A stretch of DNA of 64,000 nucleotides from Bacteroidota bacterium (GCA_030706605.1 JAUZOE010000010.1:43556-107555); one strand, 5' to 3'. Shown: positions 10,447-19,674, counted from the first letter of the stretch. The notes: generated by a model from the letters alone, not told the origin. Program-made: numbers and translations.

Positions 10447-12471
10447 ATGTATAAGTTTATTAAGCTTTCTGCTTTTTTGATAATGGTATTTTTTGCTGGT
10501 AATGTTTTCTCCCAGGATTCTTCAGAAATAGAATTTTCTTATAATACTCAAAGGTTGAGTGATAGCGAAGTCCTTTTGACTATTAAAGGGACAATAGGAA
10601 AGGGGATCCAATTATTTGCTTTGCAAAGATATCCGGATGATATCATGTATTCTTCTATTCAGTTTGATTCCTCTGTTCAAAAACTTTTAAAAGATTCTTT
10701 GATTCAAAAAGGTACTGTGCAGAAAGCTATGGATCCTTCATTAAATAGTGAAGTATATTTTTTTAAAGACTCAGTGGAGTGGCAACAAAAAATAAATGCT
10801 TCTTTAAGGGATAGTTTTTTGGTGAAAGGAAATGTTAATGTGATGTACCAGAAAGGTGGAGCATATTTGCCTAAAGAAGCTAAATTTAAAATATTTATTT
10901 TACCGCAGGCTCAAACTACTGCACAAAATGATGGCCCGGAATTGAAGCAGGGAAATACAGAAAGTTCTGTGGCTTCAAAATCATTGTTGTGGATATTTGC
11001 CACTGCATTTGCAGGTGGTTTGCTGGCCTTAATAACTCCTTGTGTTTATTCAATGATTCCGGTAACGGTTAGTTTCTTTACCAAAAGGAGTAAAACCAAA
11101 GCGGAAGGAATTAAAAATGCCTTCTCTTACTCTTTATCAATCATTTTTATTTTCACACTTTTGGGCTTTTTGATTACTGTCATATTCGGTCCAACTGCAT
11201 TAAATAATTTGGCTACTAACTGGATTGCCAACATGATATTTTTCCTGTTATTTTTACTTTTTGGGATTTCCTTCTTAGGCGCTTTTGAAATTGGATTACC
11301 AAGTTCATGGTCTAATAAAGCAGATAGTAAAGCAGGTGCAGGAAGTTTTATCGGGATATTTTTTATGGCGCTTACCCTGGTGGTAGTATCCTTCTCCTGT
11401 ACCGGCCCTATCATTGGTAATTTATTGGTAATAGCAGCAAGAGGGAGTTATTGGGGGCCGCTCATTGGTATGTTTGGATTTTCCCTGGCGCTTTCCCTGC
11501 CTTTTGCTTTTTTTGCGTTTTTCCCTGGTAAATTAAATGTATTGGGAAAAGCCGGTGGATGGCTAAACTCAGTAAAAGTGACCTTGGGTTTTTTAGAACT
11601 GGCATTGGCATTAAAATTTTTATCCAATGCAGATCTTTCACAGGGATGGCGGTTATTAGACCGTGAAATTTTTATCAGTTTGTGGATTGTGATTTTTATT
11701 TTACTGGGTATTTATCTTTTAGGGAAAATTAAATTTCATCATGATGATGAATTGCCTAAAAATGATTATGATATTCCTTATATCAGTATCCCCAGATTAT
11801 TTTTTGCTATTGCGTCATTTTCATTTGCTGTTTATATGATCCCTGGTTTATGGGGCGCACCACTCAAAGGAATCAGCGCTTTTTTGCCGCCAATGGGAAC
11901 CCAGGATTTTAATTCTGCTCCTACAAACTCAACGAACTCCAAAGGACATATTATTTCATCTACCGATCTGCCTCATCCTGTAAAGTATTATGACAGAATG
12001 AGAATCAATGAGCCGGATGTGGTTACTAAATACGGGATGGTTACTTATTTTGACTACGATGAAGCTCTGGCAATTGCCAGAAAATTGCATAAACCATTGA
12101 TGCTTGATTTTACCGGTGTCAATTGCGTTAACTGTCGTAAGATGGAGGGAGCAGTATGGAGCGATCCTGGGGTAATGGAACGCTTGAAAAATAATTTTGT
12201 AATTGTATCCTTATACGTGGATGTGCCTGTGGATCTGCAGCCGGGTGATCAATATTTTTCAAAAACATTAAATAAAAAGATTACCACTCTTGGCGACAAA
12301 AATGCAGACTTGCAGATTTCAAAATACAATGCCAATACACAGCCTTATTATTTTTTCCTTGATGCCAATGAAAACCGTCTTGAACCTGAAGGGTATGGCT
12401 ATGACCCGGATGTTCAGAAATTCAAAAGTATGCTTGATGACGTAGTGACTAAGTACAATAAGATAAAATAA
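10447..12471 (+). CDS. dsbD: DsbD-type thiol:disulfide interchange protein (membrane reductant conduit)
   Basis: 674 residues. There is a signal peptide (about 1-22), a periplasmic N-domain (about 25-150), a DsbD/CcdA membrane domain with about eight helices (about 175-475) holding C199 in TPCVYSM and C318 in FSCTGP, and a C-terminal thioredoxin domain with C560 and C563 (NCVNC). DsbD carries electrons from cytoplasmic thioredoxin to the periplasm. The N-domain lacks the usual cysteine pair: the matching stretch reads MYQKGGAYLP. The small protein encoded just upstream has that pair, so the two probably work as one unit. Confidence 0.92.
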   Translation: MYKFIKLSAFLIMVFFAGNVFSQDSSEIEFSYNTQRLSDSEVLLTIKGTIGKGIQLFALQRYPDDIMYSSIQFDSSVQKLLKDSLIQKGTVQKAMDPSLNSEVYFFKDSVEWQQKINASLRDSFLVKGNVNVMYQKGGAYLPKEAKFKIFILPQAQTTAQNDGPELKQGNTESSVASKSLLWIFATAFAGGLLALITPCVYSMIPVTVSFFTKRSKTKAEGIKNAFSYSLSIIFIFTLLGFLITVIFGPTALNNLATNWIANMIFFLLFLLFGISFLGAFEIGLPSSWSNKADSKAGAGSFIGIFFMALTLVVVSFSCTGPIIGNLLVIAARGSYWGPLIGMFGFSLALSLPFAFFAFFPGKLNVLGKAGGWLNSVKVTLGFLELALALKFLSNADLSQGWRLLDREIFISLWIVIFILLGIYLLGKIKFHHDDELPKNDYDIPYISIPRLFFAIASFSFAVYMIPGLWGAPLKGISAFLPPMGTQDFNSAPTNSTNSKGHIISSTDLPHPVKYYDRMRINEPDVVTKYGMVTYFDYDEALAIARKLHKPLMLDFTGVNCVNCRKMEGAVWSDPGVMERLKNNFVIVSLYVDVPVDLQPGDQYFSKTLNKKITTLGDKNADLQISKYNANTQPYYFFLDANENRLEPEGYGYDPDVQKFKSMLDDVVTKYNKIK

Positions 12472-12668
12472 TATTTATTGGACATTTATCCCATGGCTCA
12501 GAATTCATTCTTCAATAAGAGATTTTTCAAAAAAATGGTTACTGGCTCTATTGGCTAATCGGGTTAAATGGATGAACTGGGTATCATATTTAAAATTTGT
12601 AAAAATTTTTCAAATATTAAAATCAAAGAATTTCAAGATAAGATTTTTCCTAAACCTGGATTTCTGGT

Positions 12669-13601
12669 ATGAAAGAGCAAACTGTATTTAAAAAAGGATT
12701 AAAGCTGATGGGCAATCACTTTGAAATAAGTGTTGTCACAGATGATGAAGCCTGGGCTAATGAGCGTATTGATGCTGGCATTCATGAAATACAAAGGATA
12801 GAAAAATTACTGACTACTTTTAATGAAAGTAGTGAAACTTGTCTTATTAACCGATACGCAGGCGCATCTCCTGTTGCAGTATCACAAGAAACTTTTTCGA
12901 TTATTGAAAGATCATTGCGTATTTCAAGTATCACTCAAGGTTCTTTCGACATTTCTTATGGATCGATAGATAAGCGTCTGTGGAATTTTGATACTAATAT
13001 GAAGGCATTGCCTGACAAGAGAACCGCTAAGAAAATGGTGCGGCTGATTAATTACCGGAATATTATCCTTGACCATGAAAACTGCACAGTATTTCTCAAA
13101 GAAAAGGGTATGCGTATTGGTTTTGGGGGTATAGGGAAGGGATATGCAGCAGAAAGAGCCAGAATTGTAATGAAATCTTTAGGTGTTAAGAGCGGAATAG
13201 TAAATGCTTCTGGAGATCTTACAACCTGGGGGTTACAGCCAAATGGAAAACCATGGACAATTGGCATTGTAAATCCAAATTCACCCCATGAATTATTTTC
13301 TTATATTAATGTAACTGATCTGGCTGTTGCTACCTCTGGAAATTATGAGAAGTTCATAATGATCAATGGCAAAAAGTATTCACATACGATTGATCCAAGA
13401 ACCGGATTGCCTGTGGCTGGCATAAAAAGTGTTACCATCATTACCCTCAATGCAGAAGTCGCAGATGCCATGGCCACCCCTGTTATGATAATGGGAATTA
13501 AGGCGGGAATAGACCTGGTAAATCAAATGAAAGATATTGAAGCCATTGTAATTGATGACAGAAATATCGTCTATTCCTCTGCTAATATAAGATTCTCTTA
13601 A
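12669..13601 (+). CDS. apbE: FAD:protein FMN transferase (ApbE family)
   Basis: 310 residues covering a complete ApbE domain. Family marks include LMGNHFEISVV near the start, the GGIGKGYAAERA segment near residue 155, GIVNASGDLTTWG near residue 178, and the KKYSHTIDPRTG motif near residue 240. ApbE attaches FMN from FAD to a serine or threonine in target proteins, normally outside the cytoplasm. Unusually, no signal peptide is present: an in-frame stop lies six codons upstream of the ATG. It precedes the thioredoxin/DUF4266/DUF3570 genes on the same strand, separated by 130 bases. Confidence 0.93.
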   Translation: MKEQTVFKKGLKLMGNHFEISVVTDDEAWANERIDAGIHEIQRIEKLLTTFNESSETCLINRYAGASPVAVSQETFSIIERSLRISSITQGSFDISYGSIDKRLWNFDTNMKALPDKRTAKKMVRLINYRNIILDHENCTVFLKEKGMRIGFGGIGKGYAAERARIVMKSLGVKSGIVNASGDLTTWGLQPNGKPWTIGIVNPNSPHELFSYINVTDLAVATSGNYEKFIMINGKKYSHTIDPRTGLPVAGIKSVTIITLNAEVADAMATPVMIMGIKAGIDLVNQMKDIEAIVIDDRNIVYSSANIRFS

Positions 13602-13731
13602 GATTAAAGTCTTAAAACATCACTATGCATAAGGAGATTGAATTTGTTAAAAAACTGTTAGCGTTTTATTTATGCCCAACTAAAAATCTTCTATTTACAA
13701 CCTTGATATAAAGGAATAAAAATAATATTGA

Positions 13732-14193
13732 ATGAAGAATTTATCAATTATGATTCTTTGCTTTACCGGGATGTCTTTCACCGGGTGGCAACCAAACTTT
13801 GAAACTGCGAAAAAAGTCGCCAGTGAAAAACACGAACTCATCTTATTAAACTTTTCTGGTTCCGATTGGTGTGGGCCTTGTATGCGTTTACGAAAAGAAA
13901 TTTTTGAAAGTGACGTGTTTTCAAAAATGGCAGATACATCTTTAGTTTTGCTGGACGCCGATTTCCCAAGAAATAAAAAAAATCAGTTAGACGAAAAAAC
14001 CATGAAACAGAATGATGCTTTGGCCGACAGGTATAATCCAGATGGAAATTTTCCATTTACCCTTCTTTTAGATGCAAATGGTAAAGTCATAAAATCCTGG
14101 ATTGGATTACCAACTGAAAGTGCTGAAGAATTTACAGATGAAATAGCAAGTATTTGTAATTATAAAAGAAACGGGGGGCAAATTACTTACTAA
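13732..14193 (+). CDS. Thioredoxin-family protein
   Basis: 153 residues. A short hydrophobic N-terminus (about 1-17) may be a weak signal peptide. The thioredoxin fold follows, with the active site WCGPC at C47 and C50 inside FSGSDWCGPCMRLRKEIF, and the cis-proline region FPFTLLLDANG near residue 105. It resembles the thioredoxin_7/DUF255-like secreted thioredoxins of Bacteroidota. It heads the cassette with DUF4266 and DUF3570, 54 bases upstream. A 3' scrap of a second copy lies at 15805-15892, showing that this gene's end was part of a tandem duplication. Confidence 0.88.
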   Translation: MKNLSIMILCFTGMSFTGWQPNFETAKKVASEKHELILLNFSGSDWCGPCMRLRKEIFESDVFSKMADTSLVLLDADFPRNKKNQLDEKTMKQNDALADRYNPDGNFPFTLLLDANGKVIKSWIGLPTESAEEFTDEIASICNYKRNGGQITY

Positions 14194-14247
14194 ATTAAAG
14201 TGGCGATTTTTTACAAAAAAAAAGTATAAGATTCACACAACTCAAAT

Positions 14248-14472
14248 ATGGTAAAACAAATTTTTAAAGTAGTAGCATTGGTGCCTGTAGCCGGAATTAT
14301 GTTGGCTTCCTGTGCTAATGTAAAAGCCTATCAGAAAAGCAGGCTCAATGATTCTGAAATGATTTTGGGGAACCGGAAAGTAGAAAAAAATGAGCTCAAT
14401 TTTCAATCATACCGCGAAGGTGCTTCAGGTGCTAATGGCGGGAAAACGGGTGGTGGTTGTGGATGCAATTGA
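14248..14472 (+). CDS. DUF4266 lipoprotein, copy 1
   Basis: 74 residues with a lipoprotein signal (LASC, lipidated Cys at 22). The mature part of 53 residues contains NVKAYQKSRLNDSEMI and a glycine-rich tail: E57-G-A-S60-G-A-N, then T67-G-G-G-C71-G-C73-N. The family is of unknown function. It travels with DUF3570, thioredoxin and ApbE genes, as here. The EGASGAN element resembles the [ST]GA[ST] sites flavinylated by ApbE but is not a canonical match. The two terminal cysteines could bind a metal or be a thioredoxin substrate. A near-identical copy lies at 15957. Confidence 0.88.
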   Translation: MVKQIFKVVALVPVAGIMLASCANVKAYQKSRLNDSEMILGNRKVEKNELNFQSYREGASGANGGKTGGGCGCN

Positions 14473-14499
14473 TTGATACTTTTACTATTAAAATAATTC

Positions 14500-15705
14500 A
14501 TGAAAAAGATTTGTTTAACCCTTGTGGGGATTTATATAATGATGTTGCAGGCTTTCGCACAGTACCGCGATAAGGATACTACATTATATACTTCCAGGCC
14601 GTTGAAGGTTGATGAAATAAACCTGGTATCCAGTTACTATTCACAAAATGGAGATCATTCGCCAATTACGGGTGGCATTGGTACCGAAAAGGTGACAGAT
14701 TTGTCAAATGGGCTTGATGTCACATGGATCGGCTGGGATGCAAGGAATCGCAAAAATACGTTAACTGCAGGTTTTGGTTATGATCATCATACATCAGCAT
14801 CATCTGCATATGTTAGTAAAACCGGGGCCTCCAGAACCGGTGGATCACGTGTTTATCCTTCGTTAAACTGGTCAGTAGAAAATGCAAAAAAAGGGACAGG
14901 GTTTGGTTTGGGCCTCTATTTTTCCAAAGAATTTAATTACAGTTCATTTGGGTTGGATGCTGAGTACTCTAAAAAAACAAAAAATAACGGAGAATTTACT
15001 GGTAAACTTACAGGGTATTTTGATCGGGTTAAATTGATTTATCCTTCTGAATTTGTACAACAGGTTACCGTAACTGCAGCCAGCGGAGGAGGTGAAAGTA
15101 GATACAAAATCCCGACAAATCCCAGAACAACGGGAACGTTATCTCTGTCCTTTTCGCAGGTCATCAACCAAAGAATGCAAGGTATCATTCTTGTAGATGG
15201 AGTTGCTCAAAATGGTTATCTGGGATTACCATTTCATAGGGTATATTTTAATGATGGTACCCCCAATATTGAAAACCTTCCAATTAACAGGCTAAAATTG
15301 CCTATTGGTATGCGGTTAAATTATTTCCTCGGTGATAAAATTATTCTTCGATCGTATTACCGATACTATATAGATAGTTGGGGATTGCAGGCACATACTG
15401 CCAGTCTTGAAGTACCATTTAAAATTACCCCGTTTTTTTCCGTATCCCCTTTTTACAGGTATTATACACAAACAGCAGTAAAATATTTTGCGCCTTATGA
15501 AATGCATACAGCTGCGGACGTATATTATACCAGCAATTATTCCTTGTCAGCCTTTGACAGCCAGTTTTTTGGGATTAATTTTAGAATAGCACCTCCAAAG
15601 GGAATTTTAAATGGTTTGAGTGCTCTGGAATTGCGTTATGGTCATTACTCGCAGACGACTAAACTTGTGTCTGATGTAATTTCCTTGAACCTGAAATTTA
15701 AATAA
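14500..15705 (+). CDS. DUF3570 outer-membrane barrel protein, copy 1 (intact)
   Basis: 401 residues with a signal peptide (about 1-20, ending in AFAQ). It is followed by amphipathic strands through to a C-terminal strand ending in NLKFK, typical of an outer-membrane barrel. It belongs to DUF3570, whose role is unknown. Residues T108-G-A-S111, preceded by AYVSK, match the core of the ApbE flavinylation signal, although the usual upstream aspartate is missing. It starts 27 bases after DUF4266, so the two are co-transcribed. A decayed tandem copy lies at 16211-17473. Confidence 0.88.
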   Translation: MKKICLTLVGIYIMMLQAFAQYRDKDTTLYTSRPLKVDEINLVSSYYSQNGDHSPITGGIGTEKVTDLSNGLDVTWIGWDARNRKNTLTAGFGYDHHTSASSAYVSKTGASRTGGSRVYPSLNWSVENAKKGTGFGLGLYFSKEFNYSSFGLDAEYSKKTKNNGEFTGKLTGYFDRVKLIYPSEFVQQVTVTAASGGGESRYKIPTNPRTTGTLSLSFSQVINQRMQGIILVDGVAQNGYLGLPFHRVYFNDGTPNIENLPINRLKLPIGMRLNYFLGDKIILRSYYRYYIDSWGLQAHTASLEVPFKITPFFSVSPFYRYYTQTAVKYFAPYEMHTAADVYYTSNYSLSAFDSQFFGINFRIAPPKGILNGLSALELRYGHYSQTTKLVSDVISLNLKFK

Positions 15706-15804
15706 ATATTTTATAATTTTTTTAGGCTTTAATAATAATTTAGTCAAAAAATAAACTGCTCCCGGCGACTTTTAATAAATGTGCCAGTTTTTAGATGAGT
15801 TTGC

Positions 15805-15892
15805 CGGGATTGAATAATTGCCAAATGAAAGTGCAGAAGAATTCGCATATGAAATAGTAAGTATTTGTAATTATAAAAGAGACAGGGGATAA
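15805..15892 (+). pseudogene. 3' remnant of a duplicated thioredoxin gene
   Basis: About 29 codons matching the last part of the thioredoxin at 13732-14193 (LPNESAEEFAYEIVSICNY here, LPTESAEEFTDEIASICNY there). An in-frame TAA lies at the start of the match and a premature TAA at 15890-15892. There is no promoter, start codon or active site, so it cannot make a thioredoxin. It marks the left edge of the second unit of the tandem duplication. Confidence 0.8.
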
Positions 15893-15956
15893 ATTACTTA
15901 CTGAATTGGGTCTTGTTTTTTTACAAAAAAAATTATCAGATTCACACAAATCAAGC

Positions 15957-16181
15957 ATGATAAAACGTACTATTAAGTTTTTAGCATTGATGCCTGTAGC
16001 CGGAATTATAATGACTTCTTGTGCCAATGTAAAAGCCTATCAAAAAAGCAGGCTCAATGATTCTGAAATGATATTGGGGAACCGGAAGATAGAAAAAAAT
16101 GAGCTTAATTTTCAATCATATCGAGAAGGTGCTTCAGGTGCTAATGGCGGTAAAACCGGTGGTGGTTGCGGGTGCAATTGA
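15957..16181 (+). CDS. DUF4266 lipoprotein, copy 2
   Basis: 74 residues, the same length as copy 1. An upstream in-frame start at 15906 would add 17 residues and spoil the signal peptide, so the ATG at 15957 is preferred. The lipobox is MTSC (Cys 22). The signal peptide differs from copy 1 at ten positions, while the 53-residue mature part differs at only one (I for V at 45). The glycine/cysteine tail is unchanged. The matching barrel gene downstream is broken, so this lipoprotein has stayed intact without its own DUF3570 partner. Confidence 0.85.
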   Translation: MIKRTIKFLALMPVAGIIMTSCANVKAYQKSRLNDSEMILGNRKIEKNELNFQSYREGASGANGGKTGGGCGCN

Positions 16182-16210
16182 TTAATACTTTTTTCCTATT
16201 AAAATAAGTC

Positions 16211-17473
16211 ATGAAAAAGATTTGTTTAAGCCTGGTGGGAATTTATATAATGATGTTGCAAGCGTTTGCCCAGTACCATGATAAGGATACTACATTATAT
16301 AATTCCAGGCCGTTGAAGGTTGATGAAATAAACCTGGTATCCAGTTACTATTCACAAAATGGTGATCATTCTGCAATTACGGGTGGCATTCGTACCGAAA
16401 AGGTAACAGATTTGTCAAATGGACTCGATGTTACCTGGATTGGCCGGGAATTCAATGAATCGTAAACATACCTTAACAGCAAACTTTGGCTTTGATCATC
16501 ACACATAAGCGTCATCTGCATTTGTTAGTAAAACCGGTGCTTCTAAAACCGGTGGATCGCGTGTTTATCCTTCGCTAAACTGGTCTGTAGAAAATGCAAA
16601 AAAAAGGACAGGATTTGGTTTGGGCCTCTATCTTTCCAAAGAATATAATTACAAATCATTTGGCTTAGATGCTGAGTACTCTAAAACAACAAAAAAACGG
16701 AGAATTTAGCGGTAAACTTATAGGTTATTTCGATAAAGTAAAACAGAGATACTGCCTTCTGAATTGATTCCATCGGATACTGTAACTGCTTCCAATGGTA
16801 CGATTTATGTAACTTCAGCCAGTGGCCGACAGGTTGCCTTAAATTCAAATGGAGGTTCTTACGTTAATAAACCGGCAATACCTTCAAAACCAAGGAATAC
16901 TATTACCAGTTCCTTTGCTTTTTCGCAGGTAATCAATAAAAGATTACAGGGTGCCGTTTTACTTGATCTCGTTTTTCAGAAAGGTGATCTCGGTTTGCCT
17001 TTTCATCGTGTTTATTGGAACGATGATACTGTTGATGCTGAAAACCTTCCATCGTAGCGGTTTAAATTACCTATTGGAATAAGGTTGAATTATTTTCTCG
17101 GCGATAAAATCATACTTCCATCGTACTATCGTTATTACACTGATAATTGGGGAATGCAGTCTCATACTGTTAGTCTTGAAGTTCCTTTTAAGATTACACA
17201 TTTTTATCTGTCTCTCCTTTTTATAGGTACTATACACAAACTGCAGTAAAATATTTTGAGCCCTATGAAATGCATACACCCGGTGATTTGTATTATACCA
17301 GCAATTATTCCTTGTCAGCTTTAGATAGCCATTTTTTGGGGACTAATTTTCGAATAGCACCTCCAAAAGGAATTTTAAATGGCTTGAGTGCTCTGGAATT
17401 GCGTTATGGTCATTATTCACAAACAACTAATCTTGTTTCTGATGTGATTTCAGTAAACCTAAAATTCAAATAA
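16211..17473 (+). pseudogene. DUF3570 barrel gene, copy 2, broken by frameshifts and stops
   Basis: Alignable with copy 1 over its full length, but not translatable as one frame. The first 78 codons are clean. Lesions then follow: a frameshift near 16450, an in-frame TAA at 16506-16508, a frameshift near 16690, another near 16745, a TAG at 17055-17057 (after AENLP), and a frameshift near 17210. The C-terminal frame is restored and ends in NLKFK like copy 1. An insertion relative to copy 1 lies around 16780-16870. The number of lesions argues for real decay and not a single sequencing error. Confidence 0.88.
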
Positions 17474-17633
17474 ATATTTGCGTAGTAAAAATTGGCTTTT
17501 GGAACAATTGCAGAAAGTTGATTCCTGGTAGGAGCCTTCGTATTAGAAAAATCGTTTAAGGCAATTGAGAAGGGGTGAGTTGTTTATCGATCCTGAAATT
17601 GGATCATTCCTATAATTTTTTAAAGATATACTG

Positions 17634-17664
17634 AAAAAATAAGGCCGAAATTGATTCCGGCCTT
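17634..17664 (-). terminator. Rho-independent terminator of the DUF4382 gene
   Basis: An inverted repeat AAGGCCG...CGGCCTT spans 17641-17664, with a short inner stem. Read on the minus strand it is followed by a T-rich run (17634-17640). It lies 25 bases beyond the stop of the minus-strand gene at 17690. Confidence 0.75.
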
Positions 17665-17689
17665 ATTTAAGAGATAAAGATGATAATTA

Positions 17690-18574
17690 TTATTGGTGTA
17701 AAGTAATGACAGGAATTTTGACCAACTGGCCAGCCTTCACTTCTAAATTAGTTATAGTAGTATCCATATATCCAAAGGAACCTTTAAATTGTAAACTATA
17801 AATACCCGCATTTAAACCCCTGATCTTATATTCTCCATCATGTTCTGGTAATGCTGAGGCAGTATCTGTTGCATTCCAAACCGTAACATAAGGCTGTGCG
17901 GAATTTGGTAATACTATCCCTTGGATCCGGCCGGTATTATCCATTGCAAATACACTGAGAAATGGTTTAAGATAATATTGACCATTATCGAACCGAATAG
18001 ATTTACAAACATTGAAATCAAGCCACATAGAGGTTTGCCCAGGCCGGAAATGATTGTCTTCATCTTCTCCATGAATTTTGACATATTCATAATTATTGGT
18101 GTTGGGGAATAGATTAAGAGGATGACTTATACCTGAAATCACTACAGAATTATTGCTTCCTAAGGTAAGTCTTATTTTTCTGATCTTCCCGGCAGGAATA
18201 TTTGTTGTCCCTAATAAGGTGTCAATACCATTACGGAGTTGTAGAACATCATAAACACCTGAGCGAATACTAAGTGTATCCCAAAATCCATATTGATCAT
18301 GATGCATATGATCTTCATTGTGATCATTCTCATTGTCTCCAAAATGGTCATCATTCATGTGTTGAGTGCTGGTGTCAATTTTTATTTCTACATATTGGAT
18401 ATCAATAAATACTGAATCATACTGGCAGGGATCGTCTGTTAAATATATTCCTACATTTCTGGGAGAGCTTGAACTGCTAAGCGGTGTTACGTTTTTTTGA
18501 CAGGCGAAGATTAGCAATGATAAAGTGGTTATCATTAAACCTAGGCCAAGAAGGAGTTGCTTTTTGTTTTTCAT
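17690..18574 (-). CDS. DUF4382 lipoprotein
   Basis: 294 residues. The lipoprotein signal ends at FAC (Cys 25). The DUF4382 domain follows with VGIYLTDDPCQYDSVFIDI near residue 41, GVYDVLQLRNG, and IPAGKIRKIRLTLG. A small beta-sandwich region at the C-terminus (about 205-294) ends in ITLHQ. Residues 72-93 form an insert unusually rich in His, Asp and Asn that could bind metal ions. It is a cell-surface or periplasmic lipoprotein of unknown function. It stands alone, convergent with the DUF3570 pseudogene, with its own terminator. Confidence 0.85.
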   Translation of the reverse strand: MKNKKQLLLGLGLMITTLSLLIFACQKNVTPLSSSSSPRNVGIYLTDDPCQYDSVFIDIQYVEIKIDTSTQHMNDDHFGDNENDHNEDHMHHDQYGFWDTLSIRSGVYDVLQLRNGIDTLLGTTNIPAGKIRKIRLTLGSNNSVVISGISHPLNLFPNTNNYEYVKIHGEDEDNHFRPGQTSMWLDFNVCKSIRFDNGQYYLKPFLSVFAMDNTGRIQGIVLPNSAQPYVTVWNATDTASALPEHDGEYKIRGLNAGIYSLQFKGSFGYMDTTITNLEVKAGQLVKIPVITLHQ

Positions 18575-18846
18575 ACAGGTTTTTTTTTAGAATAAATAGT
18601 GAAATAATTATAAATAAATATGCTATGAATTTTGTTTATTTTATTCTTATAAATGTTAGCAGGTATCACAATTAATGATAAAACTTGAGGAAACAAAAAT
18701 CAAGTGCATGTAATTTTTTTGTATTGGTTTAGGTATTAGTGTTTTTGATATTGAAAATATAGTAATTAGCATCATATATTAGTCAATAATCCTGCCAATA
18801 TTTTTATTCTGATTTAATTTTTTAGTAGTATTTGAGATTCTTTGTA

Positions 18847-19674
18847 TTAATTCTTTTTTAAGTTTTTCCTGTACTTTCCAAAAGGTAATTTGAATAGAGA
18901 CCTAAAATTGCTGTTGTCTTCATTTTCCATATGGGTATCTACGCCAAATACCACGTTTTCCGGGGGTAGTTTTTTGAAGGTCCCGAACAGTCTATCCCAG
19001 ATACTTAGCACATCTCCATAATTACTGTCAGTGTAAGGTTGTTGATAATGATGATGAACCTGGTGTAAATTTGGAGTAATGAAAAGAGCACCCAATATAG
19101 AATCCATCTTGTTGGGAAGGCGGTAATTCATATGTGCAAAAAGTGTAGTAAAGACCTGTATGATCTGCCTTAATACCAACGCCCAAAAAACTGCGCCACT
19201 TAAAAAAACCCACAAAAGGGTAAAGGAAAGTCTTATGATATTTTCTCCCGGATGTTCTCTGAGAGTAGTGGATACATCTACTACTTTATCGGTATGATGT
19301 ACCAGATGAAACATCCATAATCTTTTTACTTTGTGCATGATGACATGATAGAAATACTCTCCTAAATCAAGCAATAAAAAAGTAACTACAAATAAAAGAA
19401 ATTGACTATGAAATGTAGGGAAATAATAAGCAAGGCCAAAATGGTGTTTAGCCGTCAATTGCATGGTACTTACAAAAGCAATGCCCATGAGTAACTGAAT
19501 GGGGCTGTTCGTTAAAATAAAACGTGCATTTAAGAAAGCGTGTTTCCATTTTTTATAATCCAATGAAAGTGCGGCAATATTTTCAATATTCCAGCAAAGG
19601 AATAAAGTACAAACAAAAAGAATTAATTGTATTTGATCAGAACTGTGTGTTATAAAGTTGATGAACAGGTACAT
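18847..19674 (-). CDS. Sterol desaturase/fatty-acid hydroxylase family membrane protein, copy A
   Basis: 275 residues with several hydrophobic segments (about 15-35, 60-75, 90-110, 155-175). The di-iron histidine motifs of the family are present: HVIMH near residue 113, FHLVHH near residue 126, and LHQVHHH near residue 210. Members hydroxylate or desaturate lipids in the membrane; the substrate here is unknown. It lies 60 bases downstream of a DUF5686 gene, on the same strand. A close paralogue is at 35086-35895, in the same context. Confidence 0.9.
   Translation of the reverse strand: MYLFINFITHSSDQIQLILFVCTLFLCWNIENIAALSLDYKKWKHAFLNARFILTNSPIQLLMGIAFVSTMQLTAKHHFGLAYYFPTFHSQFLLFVVTFLLLDLGEYFYHVIMHKVKRLWMFHLVHHTDKVVDVSTTLREHPGENIIRLSFTLLWVFLSGAVFWALVLRQIIQVFTTLFAHMNYRLPNKMDSILGALFITPNLHQVHHHYQQPYTDSNYGDVLSIWDRLFGTFKKLPPENVVFGVDTHMENEDNSNFRSLFKLPFGKYRKNLKKN

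Larger units (their letters stand above)
14095..17483 (+). repeat. Diverged tandem duplication of the thioredoxin-end/DUF4266/DUF3570 unit
   Basis: Two units in direct order. Unit 1 runs from about 14095 to 15715 and unit 2 from about 15805 to 17483. DUF4266 starts are offset by 1709 bases and DUF3570 starts by 1711. Similarity begins inside the thioredoxin gene and ends about ten bases past the DUF3570 stops (both followed by ATAAATATTT). About 90 bases of unrelated AT-rich DNA separate the units. No transposase or terminal repeat is seen, so unequal recombination is a likely origin. Confidence 0.85.

Noticed and set aside
14095..17483. Composite transposon as cause of the tandem duplication
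   Set aside because: No transposase, terminal inverted repeat or target-site duplication was found at the unit edges.
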